Under the pieces are notes generated by a model, which saw only the letters and a list, made by a program, of their open reading frames with translations, was not told the DNA's origin and did no database searches. A stretch of DNA of 64,000 bases from Paraburkholderia metrosideri (lineage in GTDB: Bacteria > Pseudomonadota > Gammaproteobacteria > Burkholderiales > Burkholderiaceae), in contig NZ_CAJHCP010000009.1 in assembly GCF_904848625.1 (NCBI RefSeq), forward strand, positions 124,001 to 188,000, read 5' to 3'. Positions 45,288 to 54,422 of this stretch are shown here, one piece after another. Position numbers and translations under genes: made by a program. Numbering within the stretch: position 1 is the stretch's first letter; every line of letters starts with the position of its first letter.

Positions 45288-46214
45288 CTACGGCTTGTTT
45301 GCCGCCGCGCGTGAAGCATCCCGCTTCTTCGCGGCGGTCCCGCTCAAAATGCAGTCGAGGAAATATTCGGCGGGCCGCGTCAGTTGCAAGCCTGGCGGTG
45401 TCAGCAGATAAAGCCGCAACGGCGGCGGCGTTTCTGCCAACGACAACCTGACGAACATTCTGCCAAGCTCCGTTTCATCGAGCGAATGCTGGGTCCATAC
45501 GAACACCGAATCGGTGTTCACCGTCAGGCTATAAAACAGCGCATACGACGTGCAACGCGTAATGCAATGCGGCGGCGCGAGACCGGCCCTTCCATACATC
45601 TCGCGAATAAAGCTCGCGTAGTTCTCGGTGACGTCGGTATGAATCCATTCGGCTTCGCGCAAAGCTTCTAACGAATTCGCACCTGCGTAGATTCCGGCGG
45701 ACCGGGTCACGAAAACCGTATCGAACGAGAACAGTTCTTTCGCATCGCCTGAAGCGGGGAGCGGTTTGGCGAACGCGGTAAAGGCGAGATCGAGCGTGCG
45801 GTTTTGCAGTTGCTCGCTGAGCTGATTAAAGCCCAGTTCGCGAAACTCCAGCGTGACCCTGGGCCAGCGTTTGCGAAACTCGACGAACGCTTCGGTCAAG
45901 CCCGCCGTGCCGGTGATCGGCGTCACACCGATCACCAGGTTGCCGTCGCGCAGCCCTTTCAGATGCGCCATATCTTCTTCGGCGCGCTCCATCTCGCGGA
46001 CCACGGTGCGTGCCCGATTCAGCAAGGCCGTGCCTTCCGCGGTCGGCACGACGCCCCACTGATTGCGTTCGAGTAACTGCACGCCGAATTCGTCTTCCAA
46101 CTCCCGGATGGCTTTGGTAATGGCCGGCTGGCTGACGTGCAGCGACACGGCCGCGCCCTTGATGCTTCCCGTGGCCGACACGGCAACCAGTGCCCGCAAA
46201 TGATGAATTTTCAT
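45288..46214 (-). CDS. LysR-family transcriptional regulator
   Basis: 308 aa. HTH block SIKGAAVSLHVSQPAITKAIRELEDEFGVQLLERNQWGVVPT; the effector domain has LVIGVTPITGTAGLTEAF. The start at 46214 gives the usual short lead before the HTH (MKIHHLRALVAV). It ends 24 bases from the convergent NodT gene and is divergent from the M20 amidohydrolase, which it probably regulates. Confidence 0.88.
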   Translation of the reverse strand: MKIHHLRALVAVSATGSIKGAAVSLHVSQPAITKAIRELEDEFGVQLLERNQWGVVPTAEGTALLNRARTVVREMERAEEDMAHLKGLRDGNLVIGVTPITGTAGLTEAFVEFRKRWPRVTLEFRELGFNQLSEQLQNRTLDLAFTAFAKPLPASGDAKELFSFDTVFVTRSAGIYAGANSLEALREAEWIHTDVTENYASFIREMYGRAGLAPPHCITRCTSYALFYSLTVNTDSVFVWTQHSLDETELGRMFVRLSLAETPPPLRLYLLTPPGLQLTRPAEYFLDCILSGTAAKKRDASRAAANKP

Positions 46215-46330
46215 AATGCGGGATATATTACCATTGGTTATGCGCATCACAATTTGTGCTTTTTTATTTTCATCGCGTCTCTCTACGCTCTGTCCTGACG
46301 GCTTGATGACAGCCAGCTACGGAGCCACTC

Positions 46331-47518
46331 ATGACGCAGGAATACGCACAATTACTCGCGGAGATTCGCGAGTCGGAACAACAGTTCGTCTCAGTCCGGC
46401 GCGATATCCACGCGCACCCGGAACTCGGTTTCGCGGAAACGCGTACCGCTGACCTCGTCGCCAGCAAGCTGCGCGACTGGGGTTATGACGTCACGGTGGG
46501 CATCGGCGGGACGGGAGTGGTGGGGCAAATCCGCCGCGGAACATCCGGGCGCAAGATCGGCTTGCGCGCCGACATGGACGCGCTGCCGATCCACGAAGAA
46601 ACCGGTTTGCCCTATGCGAGCACGGTCGGAAGCACGATGCACGCGTGCGGCCACGACGGACATACGGCCATCCTGCTGTCCGCAGCGCACCACCTCGCGA
46701 CGCGCGGCAGGTTCGACGGCACGCTGAACGTGATCTTCCAGCCGGCCGAAGAAGGGCTGGGTGGCGCGACGCGAATGATCGACGACGGTCTCTTCACGCG
46801 CTTTCCGTGCGACATGGTGTTCGCGCTGCACAACGCCCCCGGTTTGCCGATCGGCCATTTCGCGCTGCGTCACGGCTGCATGATGGCTTCGTCGGACACG
46901 GCGACGATCACCGTGACCGGCAAGGGCACCCACGGCGCGACGCCGCAGTTTGGGTGCGACCCGATTGTCGCCGCGTCGAACATCGTGCTGGCGCTGCAAT
47001 CCATCGTCTCGCGCAATATCGAGCCGACCCGCGCGGCCGTGGTGACGGTGGGCGCGTTCAATGCCGGCTCGGCGGGCAACGTGATTCCGCAAACGGCCAC
47101 ACTGAAACTGTCGGTTCGCGCACTCGACAGCGAGACGCGCTCGATGCTCGAACAGCGCATCCGCGAGATCGCGGACCGGCAGGCGCAAACCTACGGCGCG
47201 ACCGCCGAGGTCGACTACAAGGCGATTTCTCGACCGCTGATCAACGACCGTCACGCCGCCGGACTCGCGATCGAGACCATCGAAGCACTGGCCGGCCCGC
47301 AGTCGCTGACGATGATGCCGGACGCGGTGATGGGCAGCGAGGACTTCTCGTGGATGACCGAGCAGCTACCCGGCTGCTATGTGCTGCTGGGCAACGGCAT
47401 TGGCTCGACGGGCGGATGCATGGTTCACAACCCGTCGTATGACTTCAACGATGCCGCGCTGAGCTGGGGAGCGGCGTATTTCGCCGCGCTTGGCGAGCGC
47501 TACCTGCACGCAGGCTAA
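46331..47518 (+). CDS. M20D amidohydrolase (hippurate hydrolase / N-acyl-amino acid hydrolase type)
   Basis: 395 aa, full-length M20D peptidase. Metal-binding motifs: RADMDALPI, HACGHDGHTA, QPAEEGLGGA, and the late HNPSYDFND. The dimerisation domain carries GKGTHGATPQ. Relatives release the amino acid from hippurate, indole-acetyl amino acids or N-acetyl-diaminopimelate. With the porin and MFS genes downstream, uptake and cleavage of an N-acylated amino acid is plausible. Cytosolic; no signal peptide. Confidence 0.88.
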   Translation: MTQEYAQLLAEIRESEQQFVSVRRDIHAHPELGFAETRTADLVASKLRDWGYDVTVGIGGTGVVGQIRRGTSGRKIGLRADMDALPIHEETGLPYASTVGSTMHACGHDGHTAILLSAAHHLATRGRFDGTLNVIFQPAEEGLGGATRMIDDGLFTRFPCDMVFALHNAPGLPIGHFALRHGCMMASSDTATITVTGKGTHGATPQFGCDPIVAASNIVLALQSIVSRNIEPTRAAVVTVGAFNAGSAGNVIPQTATLKLSVRALDSETRSMLEQRIREIADRQAQTYGATAEVDYKAISRPLINDRHAAGLAIETIEALAGPQSLTMMPDAVMGSEDFSWMTEQLPGCYVLLGNGIGSTGGCMVHNPSYDFNDAALSWGAAYFAALGERYLHAG

Positions 47519-47592
47519 TCCGCCGATTTTTTACGCGACACCACGAGACACCACGCGTTTCACTGGAGCGCGCGTTTTCCGACCAACCAGAA

Positions 47593-48861
47593 ATGAGTTC
47601 ATCAATGGCCACAAGAAGCCTTCGGATTTTCAACAAGACCAACCCGCAGTCTGTGTTCTCCTGGTGTTCCACGACAGCATCGAAGCGCCCCGGCCGCACG
47701 CTAGTGCGGGCCGCGTTACACACAGCGGTGCTTGCCACGCTGGGCGTCGCCGGTCAGGGCGCGTGGGCGTCGGACTCGTTCTTCAACGATTATTTCGTGG
47801 GCATTCCGTACGCCGGCCTGAATGCATACAAGCCGGGCATCACCCTGTACGGCGCGGTCGACGAGGCGGTGGGCTTTACCAAAGGCGCGCAAACCGCATT
47901 CGTGCAGCAAAGCGGTGGCGAATGGACGTCGAAGTTCGGCTTTTACGGGGTCGAAGATCTGGGCGGCGGCTACCGCGCGCGTTTCAATCTCGAAAGCGGC
48001 TTCAACGCGTCGAACGGCGAACTCGGCACGGCCAATACACTGTTCAATCGGGAGGCGTGGGTGTCGATTGGTTCGCGCAATACCGGTGAACTGAAATTCG
48101 GCTTGCAGGACGATGTCGGCGTGCCGTTGTTCGTCGATATCTTCGGGCAGGTCGGCACGGTGTCAGCCGTCGCGTTTCTGACCGCGTGGGTGTATGACCT
48201 CGGTCCGGGCGCAAGCTACCAGCCGGCGCGTTTGCCGAACGCGATCAGTTATTCGACACCGTGGTTCGGGCCGTTCAATGCGCAGCTTGCGGTGTCGCTG
48301 GCGAGCCAGGGAAGCACGGCGCCGACCGTGACCACACGAGCCGTCGCGCTTAACTACTACGACGGACGCGTGTTCGGCACGCTCAGCTATCTGGGTAACT
48401 ACGGCCTCAATGCGCTGACGACTTCGTCCTATGTCCGCACCGACAACTTCGCAGCAGGCGCGGTGTACGACACCGGCCACTACGTGCTGTCGGCGGGATA
48501 CAGCTTTCTCGCGCCGCGTCTTGCTGGCGACCGCGTGGCCTCGCTTTACACAGCGGGTGGCCTGTACCGGTATCAGCGCAACGATTTTCGCGCGGAACTC
48601 GCGTATCGCACGGTGGGCGGCTTCAGCGATCACTCGTATGGCGTGACGCTGGGCTACGACTACAACCTGTCGCAGCGCACGGCGCTCTATGTGCGTGGCT
48701 CGATGATCACCAACACCGGTTCGACGCCACCCTATGGCCGGTACCCAGGCGAACAGCCGATCGTCGACAACATCAACACGACCTACACCGGGTCCAACGG
48801 CGCGCTTGAAAACTATCAGTCGCCGCGCGTCGTGCTGGTCGGCATGTACCACAAGTTCTAG
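47593..48861 (+). CDS. outer-membrane porin (Burkholderia-type, gram-negative porin family)
   Basis: 422 aa ending in the typical C-terminal Phe (GMYHKF). The mature part has the family start SDSFFNDYFVGIPY, then GITLYGAVDEAVG, and SKFGFYGVEDLGGGYRARFNLESGF. The hydrophobic signal core lies late (about 40-58, cleavage AWA/SD), so the N-terminus is about 20 residues longer than usual. A second ATG at 47605 shortens it only by four. It follows the M20 gene by 74 bases and may be co-transcribed to admit the substrate. Confidence 0.88.
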   Translation: MSSSMATRSLRIFNKTNPQSVFSWCSTTASKRPGRTLVRAALHTAVLATLGVAGQGAWASDSFFNDYFVGIPYAGLNAYKPGITLYGAVDEAVGFTKGAQTAFVQQSGGEWTSKFGFYGVEDLGGGYRARFNLESGFNASNGELGTANTLFNREAWVSIGSRNTGELKFGLQDDVGVPLFVDIFGQVGTVSAVAFLTAWVYDLGPGASYQPARLPNAISYSTPWFGPFNAQLAVSLASQGSTAPTVTTRAVALNYYDGRVFGTLSYLGNYGLNALTTSSYVRTDNFAAGAVYDTGHYVLSAGYSFLAPRLAGDRVASLYTAGGLYRYQRNDFRAELAYRTVGGFSDHSYGVTLGYDYNLSQRTALYVRGSMITNTGSTPPYGRYPGEQPIVDNINTTYTGSNGALENYQSPRVVLVGMYHKF

Positions 48862-48906
48862 AGAACGCGGCGCCACCGGCGTCATCCCTGCATGAGGAGA
48901 TAAAGC

Positions 48907-49287
48907 ATGAAAGCAATCAGGATAGCGGGCGCAGTGCTGTTGATGGCAGGTTGCATCAACGGCTATGCGCAGGGTGCGAGCGCCGCGGATTCGGCTTCGG
49001 TCGAGGCTTCCGCGTCAGCGCCGGCCAATGCTGCAAGCGGTGCCGTATCGAACCGGCAACTGGCCGCGTCGGTGCGCAGTGCGTTACGCAGTGCGCACCG
49101 TCATGGCCTGAAGTCCAGCTATATTCGCGTGCGCGCCAACGGCGGTGTCGTGACGCTGACTGGCGTCGTGGCCGACGACAGTCAGATCGGTCTCGCTACC
49201 AGTGTTGCGCAGCGCGTGCCCGGCGTCAGTTCGGTCGTCAACAAGCTGAAACTGCGCGTGGTGGCAGGTGTGAAAGGCAGCGAATAA
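48907..49287 (+). CDS. BON-domain putative lipoprotein
   Basis: 126 aa. Signal sequence with a possible lipobox LMAGC (Cys about 16), an Ala/Ser-rich linker, then one BON domain (about 50-118) with YIRVRANGGVVTLTGVVADDSQIGLATSVAQRVPGVSSVVNKL. Single-BON proteins of this type bind phospholipid or aid envelope stability, as in the OsmY/YraP group. ATG after GAGGAGATAAAGC. Its place between porin and transporter suggests co-expression. Confidence 0.85.
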   Translation: MKAIRIAGAVLLMAGCINGYAQGASAADSASVEASASAPANAASGAVSNRQLAASVRSALRSAHRHGLKSSYIRVRANGGVVTLTGVVADDSQIGLATSVAQRVPGVSSVVNKLKLRVVAGVKGSE

Positions 49288-49421
49288 GCGCCGATCGATG
49301 CCGCAGGTCTGCAACCACGCCGCTGTATTCCGCGGCGGCGGACCACGACAGCGGGCCTGCGGCGCGCGTTGTTAGTCGTTGGCAGGCGCGTTTTTTAATT
49401 CATCTTTGGGCGTGTCACGTT

Positions 49422-50705
49422 ATGAACGCAGCAAACCAGTCCGGCACCGTCGCGCACGCGACGTCATCCCGCCGCTCGATCCGCTCGACGATCGTCGCGG
49501 CCGCGCTCGGCAATGGGCTCGAATTTTTCGACTTCACGGTCTATAGCTTCTTCGCCGCGCTGATCGGCAAGCTGTTCTTTCCCGTCGATAGCGAACTCGG
49601 CTCGCTGATGTTGTCACTGGCGACGTTCGGCGTCGGCTTTGTCGTGCGTCCGCTCGGCGGGATCGTGATTGGTGCGTATGCCGATCGCGCGGGACGCAAA
49701 CCGGCGCTCGTGCTGACCGTGCTGATGATGGCGCTCGGCACCGGCGTGATCGGCTTCGCGCCGACCTTTGCCAGCATTGGCTATGCGGCACCCGTGCTGA
49801 TCGTCTGTGGGCGTTTGCTGCAAGGATTCTCGGCGGGCGGCGAAGTGGGCGCGGCGACGACGCTGCTAATGGAGTCCGCCGGCACCGGGCAGCGCAGTTC
49901 GCTGGTTAGCTGGCAGATGGCGAGTCAGGGCGGCGCGCTGCTCGTGGGCGCGCTCGTGGCCGTGACGCTGTCGAAGAGCCTCTCGCATGAAGCGCTGTTG
50001 TCGTGGGGATGGCGCGTGCCTTTCCTGATCGGCTTGCTGATCGGACCGATTGGTTTTTATCTGCGGCGGCATCTCGACGATACGCTGCCCGTCGAGCGCA
50101 ATACGGCAAGTCCGAAGCAGCGGGTGCGTCTGCCGCTCAGGCAGATTGTCGCCGGGACGATGCTGGTGATCGGCGGCACTGCGTCGATGTACACCATCGC
50201 GTTTTTTCTGCCTTCGTTCCTGACGTTGACGCTTGGGATGCCGTCCGCTGTATCGGCGCTCGCCGGATGTATGGCGGGTATCGTGCTGCTGGTCGGCTCG
50301 CCGTTCGCGGGACGGCTGGCGGATCGTGTGCCCAGTCGCAAGAAGCTGCTCTACGCGGTGTCGATTGTGTCGCTGCTGTTGCTGTTGCCGGCGTTCCACG
50401 TCATCCGGACGTGGCCTTCGATCGGCACCGTGCTGGCCGTCGTGTTCGTGCTGATCGGGCTGATGACGCTGTCGGGTCCGGCAGGGTTCGTGATGATTCT
50501 GGAAGCGTTGCGTCCCGAAGTGCGGGCGACCTCGCTCGGCATCATCTATGCGCTTGGTGTGACGGTGTTCGGTGGCTTCGCGCAGTTGATCGTCAGTTAC
50601 CTGTGGCGGATCAGCGGAAGCTTCTATGCGCCCGCGTGGTATGTGCTGGGCTGCGGGGTGGTGAGTCTGGCGGGCCTGACGATGTTTGGCGAAGCGAAGC
50701 AATAA
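49422..50705 (+). CDS. MFS transporter, metabolite:H+ symporter (MHS) family
   Basis: 427 aa, 12 TM. The MHS-type first helix (AALGNGLEFFDFTVYSFFAALIGKLFFP) and motif A (GAYADRAGRKPAL) are clear, as is the GRLLQGFSAGGEVGAATTLL motif. The family carries citrate, proline/betaine, alpha-ketoglutarate and related compounds. The ATG at 49422 has a weak ribosome site; the frame is open upstream across the BON gene but in a non-coding phase. It is probably part of the M20/porin gene set. Confidence 0.9.
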   Translation: MNAANQSGTVAHATSSRRSIRSTIVAAALGNGLEFFDFTVYSFFAALIGKLFFPVDSELGSLMLSLATFGVGFVVRPLGGIVIGAYADRAGRKPALVLTVLMMALGTGVIGFAPTFASIGYAAPVLIVCGRLLQGFSAGGEVGAATTLLMESAGTGQRSSLVSWQMASQGGALLVGALVAVTLSKSLSHEALLSWGWRVPFLIGLLIGPIGFYLRRHLDDTLPVERNTASPKQRVRLPLRQIVAGTMLVIGGTASMYTIAFFLPSFLTLTLGMPSAVSALAGCMAGIVLLVGSPFAGRLADRVPSRKKLLYAVSIVSLLLLLPAFHVIRTWPSIGTVLAVVFVLIGLMTLSGPAGFVMILEALRPEVRATSLGIIYALGVTVFGGFAQLIVSYLWRISGSFYAPAWYVLGCGVVSLAGLTMFGEAKQ

Positions 50706-50729
50706 GCGCCGCTTGCGAGGTTTGATGCA

Positions 50730-50782
50730 AGGGCGCCGGATCTGCCCGGTTGCTCGCGAAACAACGGAAGATCCGGCGCCCT
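50730..50782. terminator. bidirectional terminator with a perfect 14-bp stem
   Basis: AGGGCGCCGGATCT (50730-50743) pairs fully with AGATCCGGCGCCCT (50769-50782) across a 25-base loop, exactly in the gap between two convergent MFS genes. Confidence 0.65.
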
Positions 50783-50817
50783 GGGCCAGCCCTGCGGATT
50801 AAATGCGTCTACCGGGG

Positions 50818-52287
50818 TTATGCGTTGACCGGAAAGTCCTCGGCATCGACGTCATAACCCGACGGTTCCCAGCGAACTGCCAGCAAGGCCAGCAAGCCGC
50901 ACAACGGCGCAAACGCGATGATCCAGAAAACCCGCGTGTTCAGCGCGGCGGCCAGCACGGGAAACAGAAAGAGCGATGCCGCGGAACTCGCGCGCATCAA
51001 CGTCTGATTGAAACCGACGCCGACGCCGCGCAGCGAGGTCGGATAGCTCAACGACGCGAAGGTCATGGTGTGCGAACCCGGTCCGACGCCCTGACCCAGC
51101 AGGAACGTCGCGAGCAACGCGACGGCCGCGACCACCTCCGGCGTCGACGCCGGGCGTCCCACGATCGCCAGACCCACCAGTGCGATCAACTGGAGCGTGT
51201 AGCCCAGCACGGTCAACTTCCACGCGCCGACCGTCGGCACGATCCGAACCGCAATCAGACCGCCGACGAACGCGAAACCAAGATTTAGCGCGAGGGACGC
51301 GAGGATCGTGGTCAACATCGACTGGGCGAGAAAGCTGGAAATGATGACCGGCAATCCGAACGCGACCGCGTTGTACGCGAAGGCCGACGCAATGCCGGTG
51401 ACCGTTGCCAGCACCGTTCGCTTCAGATAAACACCGCGCAGCAGCGCGCCGTAGTTGCGCCACGAGGCCGTGCGAGCCGGCGCGCGATCGGCAGCGTCTG
51501 CATCCTGCACGACGTCCGCGTCGATCCCATACGAACGCTTCAGAATGCGCGCGGCCCCTTCGAGGTCACCCTGATTCGCGGCCCAAACCGGTGATTCGCT
51601 GATATAGCGGCTACGAACCGCAATGATGATGAGCGCGGGCACGGCGCCGAAACCGAGAATCAGGCGCCACAGCAAACCCGAATGGCTAGCCGGCAGCGTC
51701 GAATAGAAACCCAGCACCAGCAGATACGAAATGCTGATCGCGGCATACCAGACCGGACACCAGGTCGCGATACGCGAGGCCTTGTTGCCGCGCCCCGACA
51801 GTCGGGAGAACTCAGCGAGAAAAGCCATCGCGACAGGCAGGTCGATACCGACGCCGAGACCCATCACGAAGCGCGCGCCGCCGAGCACCCACGCGTTCGG
51901 CGCGAAAGCACAGGCGAGCGCCGCGACCACGAAGAAGAACATGTCGGCCATGAAAACGCGATAACGGCCGATCTTGTCGGTGAGAAATCCGCCGAAGAAC
52001 GCGCCGAAGATGGCGCCAAAGGTGATCGCCGATGCGACTAGCCCCGTACCGGCCGGCGTTAGCGAAAATTCGCGGGCGACGTCTTTGAGGCCAAACGCAA
52101 GCGCGCCGAGATCGTATGCATCGAGAAAAACACCGCCGAGCGCGATGGCAACGACGATGCGCGCATTGCTGCCGGCCGCCGCTCCCCGATTGACGAGATC
52201 TGACACGTCAGACGCGCGACGGATGACAGGCTTTGCGGGCCCGGTAGGCGAAACAGCGGGCGAAGAGGGCGCAAAGGTGGTGGACAT
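50818..52287 (-). CDS. MFS transporter, aromatic acid:H+ symporter / sugar porter-like
   Basis: 489 aa, 12 TM. The first helix reads ALGGVFLDAYDLGALAFGLKDVAREF and motif A is GGFLTDKIGRYRVF; the fifth-helix region has GLGVGIDLPVAMAFLAEFSRLSGRG. These fit the AAHS/SP-like carriers often named for aromatic or aliphatic acids. The start ATG at 52287 fits the family; a longer frame to 52347 is open but unlikely. Convergent with the MHS carrier; it has no partner gene in the window. Confidence 0.86.
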   Translation of the reverse strand: MSTTFAPSSPAVSPTGPAKPVIRRASDVSDLVNRGAAAGSNARIVVAIALGGVFLDAYDLGALAFGLKDVAREFSLTPAGTGLVASAITFGAIFGAFFGGFLTDKIGRYRVFMADMFFFVVAALACAFAPNAWVLGGARFVMGLGVGIDLPVAMAFLAEFSRLSGRGNKASRIATWCPVWYAAISISYLLVLGFYSTLPASHSGLLWRLILGFGAVPALIIIAVRSRYISESPVWAANQGDLEGAARILKRSYGIDADVVQDADAADRAPARTASWRNYGALLRGVYLKRTVLATVTGIASAFAYNAVAFGLPVIISSFLAQSMLTTILASLALNLGFAFVGGLIAVRIVPTVGAWKLTVLGYTLQLIALVGLAIVGRPASTPEVVAAVALLATFLLGQGVGPGSHTMTFASLSYPTSLRGVGVGFNQTLMRASSAASLFLFPVLAAALNTRVFWIIAFAPLCGLLALLAVRWEPSGYDVDAEDFPVNA

Positions 52288-52639
52288 GCGTAGACAGCCG
52301 AAAAAAAGCGCAATCGTAACCTCGCAGCAGGGCCCGCACAAATCCACATTGGTTATTTGCTAATGGATGTCGCGGCAGAGAAACACGTCGGTTTCATCAG
52401 ACGTAATGGCTAAATGCAGCGTTTTGCGGGCGTGGCGAGAATCAGTCATGGTGCGGAACCAGGCGCGCAACCGGCGGTTGATATGCGTCACACGCATAAA
52501 TTGATTTTTTTAATGAATTTGTGCGAACCGTGAGATTACGGTCGAATGTCAGGTTTTGCGCGCCGGACGTGACCCGCGAGGCCGCGCAGCCGTCGATTTG
52601 ACGCCGCACACCGATTTTAAAAAGAGTGAAAAGGAACCC
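52288..52639. promoter_or_regulatory. divergent promoter region with a 17-bp inverted repeat
   Basis: No gene seen. TATGCGT-CAC-ACGCATA (52482-52498) is a perfect inverted repeat, followed by an A/T-rich tract and about 140 bases before the binding-protein gene. It is a good candidate operator for one of the two divergent genes. Confidence 0.5.
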
Positions 52640-53422
52640 ATGAAAACCATGCTTGCAAGCCTGACGATGGCGCTTCTCGCCGTGTCGTCCGGCAGTGCGA
52701 TGGCGAAGGACTGGTCGACCGTGAAGTTCGGTGTCGACCCGAGCTATCCGCCGTTCGAATCCAAAGCCGCCGACGGCAAACTCGTCGGCTTCGACATCGA
52801 TCTGGGCAACGAAATTTGCCGCCGGCTGAACGCGAAATGCGTGTGGGTCGAAAATTCGTTCGACGGAATGATTCCGGCGTTGAAGGGCCGCAAGTTCGAC
52901 GGCGTGCTGTCCACCATGTCGATGACGCCCGCGCGTCAGGCGCAGATCGCGTTCTCGTCGAAGGTATTTCGTATTCCCACGCGCCTCGTCGCAAAGAAGG
53001 GCTCGACGATCGTGCCGACGCCGGAATCGCTGAAGGGCAAGCGGATCGGCGTCGAGCAGGGCTCGATTCAGGAGACGTATGCGAAGACGTACTGGGAGCC
53101 GGTCGGCGCAACCGTCGTGTCGTACCAGGATCAGGATCAGGTCTACTCGGATCTGATTGCAGGCCGTATCGATGCATCGTTGCAAAACGCAGTGCAGGCC
53201 GACGTCGGGTTTTTGCGCGCGCCGCGCGGCAAGGACTTCGCGTTCGCCGGCAGTCCGCTGTATGACGCAAAAACGCTGGGCAGCGGCACGGCAATCGGTT
53301 TGCGCAAGGAAGATACCGACCTGAAGGCGAAGATCGACAAGGCTATCGCCGACACGCGCGCCGACGGCACGTATGACAGGATCGCGAAAAAGTATTTCGA
53401 CTTCGACGTCTACGGTCAATGA
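52640..53422 (+). CDS. polar amino-acid ABC transporter substrate-binding protein (orphan)
   Basis: 260 aa, SBP_bac_3 family (HisJ/ArgT-like). A signal peptide ends near residue 22 (AMA/KDW). The mature start VKFGVDPSYPPFESKAADGKLVGFDIDLGNEIC and the blocks LSTMSMTPARQAQIAFS and KKYFDFDVYG are typical for lysine/arginine/ornithine-type binding proteins. ATG follows AAAAGGAA. No permease or ATPase gene is adjacent, so it must use a transporter encoded elsewhere. Confidence 0.9.
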   Translation: MKTMLASLTMALLAVSSGSAMAKDWSTVKFGVDPSYPPFESKAADGKLVGFDIDLGNEICRRLNAKCVWVENSFDGMIPALKGRKFDGVLSTMSMTPARQAQIAFSSKVFRIPTRLVAKKGSTIVPTPESLKGKRIGVEQGSIQETYAKTYWEPVGATVVSYQDQDQVYSDLIAGRIDASLQNAVQADVGFLRAPRGKDFAFAGSPLYDAKTLGSGTAIGLRKEDTDLKAKIDKAIADTRADGTYDRIAKKYFDFDVYGQ

Positions 53423-53496
53423 TGCCGGCACTGGGCCGTGCTAGTGAGTGGCGGGCCGGGTCGCTTGCAGATCGGTAATATGGTGTTGCTTCGTGA

Positions 53497-53520
53497 GGGC
53501 CTGACTATCCGGTCAGGCCC
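53497..53520 (+). terminator. probable terminator after the binding-protein gene
   Basis: GGGCCTGAC (53497-53505) and GTCAGGCCC (53512-53520) form a perfect 9-bp stem with a 6-base loop, 28 bases before the next gene. Only a short T-rich stretch follows. Confidence 0.6.
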
Positions 53521-53547
53521 ATCGTTCAGAGACTCCCAGGATTGCCG

Positions 53548-53928
53548 ATGAAAACCCCCCTCAAGGCTGTGTTGTTGTGCGCGCTAATGGCGCCGATGCT
53601 CGCGTCGGCGCAAACCGGTGGCTGTGACGCGAAACGTGAATCGCTGGAAAAGGAGATTGCGTACGCTCGCGCGCACGGCAATGCGAAGCGTGTCGACGGT
53701 CTTGAGACTGCGCTCAAGCAGATGAACGCGCACTGTACAGAGGCTTCGCTGCGCCGCGACAGCGAGCGCAAAATCGCGTCTGCGCAGAAACACCTGGACG
53801 AACGCGAAAGGGATCTGCAGGAAGCTAAAGCTCAGGGCAAGAGCGCGAAGAAAATTGCCGATCGTCAACGCAAGGTGGATGAAGCGCACGCCGATCTGGA
53901 GCGCGCGCTAATCGGAACTCACAACTGA
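53548..53928 (+). CDS. DUF1090-family periplasmic protein (YqjC-like)
   Basis: 126 aa. A signal peptide ends near residue 22 (ASA/QTGG). The rest is a charged helical protein with two cysteines (GGCDAKRESLEKEI, MNAHCTEASLRR) and coiled-coil heptads (SERKIASAQKHLDERERDLQEAKAQGKSAKKIADRQRK), which is the DUF1090 pattern. Function unknown; members are periplasmic and often stress-related. The ATG follows a CCAGG-type site, with an in-frame TTG two codons earlier. Confidence 0.82.
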   Translation: MKTPLKAVLLCALMAPMLASAQTGGCDAKRESLEKEIAYARAHGNAKRVDGLETALKQMNAHCTEASLRRDSERKIASAQKHLDERERDLQEAKAQGKSAKKIADRQRKVDEAHADLERALIGTHN

Positions 53929-53977
53929 GAGAAAGGGCGGCGTGGCCAGCCGGTTCCGCGAGCGTCTCCTGCCGTCT

Positions 53978-54394
53978 CTATTTCACCGACTTCTTGCGCG
54001 CTTTCACTTTGGATGAATTCAGGTCGATCGCGGAACGAATCAGCGCCTTGAACGCTTTCGCATCGACTTCTTCCCCTTCATGAATGTCGATCGCGCGCCT
54101 CGTGTTGCCGTCGAGGCTCGCGTTGAAAAGCCCGGCCGGATCCGCTAGCGACGCACCCTTCGCGAAGGTCAGTTTGACCGCCGCCTTATATGACTCGCCC
54201 GTGCAGATGATGCCATCGTGCGACCACACTGGCGTACCCATCCACTTCCATTCCTCGACGACTTCCGTATCTTCTTCGTGGATCAGCTTGCGCATTCTGC
54301 TCAGCGCTTTTCCACGCCAGTCACCGAGGTCGGCAATTCTCTGATCGATCAGTTCCGATGCCGGGCGCTCGTCGGTTGACTCCGGTTTCTTCAT
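53978..54394 (-). CDS. DUF1801-family protein
   Basis: 138 aa. The fold pattern (ADLGDWRGKALSRMRKLIHE, EEWKWMGTPVWSHDGIICTGESYKAAVKLTFAKGASL, then EGEEVDAKAFKALIRSAI) is that of DUF1801, small cytosolic proteins without a proven function. The ATG follows AAGGAGGAGCC, a strong ribosome site that fixes the start. The C-terminus is Lys-rich. It may be co-transcribed with the TfoX-like gene 28 bases upstream. Confidence 0.82.
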   Translation of the reverse strand: MKKPESTDERPASELIDQRIADLGDWRGKALSRMRKLIHEEDTEVVEEWKWMGTPVWSHDGIICTGESYKAAVKLTFAKGASLADPAGLFNASLDGNTRRAIDIHEGEEVDAKAFKALIRSAIDLNSSKVKARKKSVK

Positions 54395-54422
54395 GGCTCC
54401 TCCTTGATGGATCGCAATGGGC

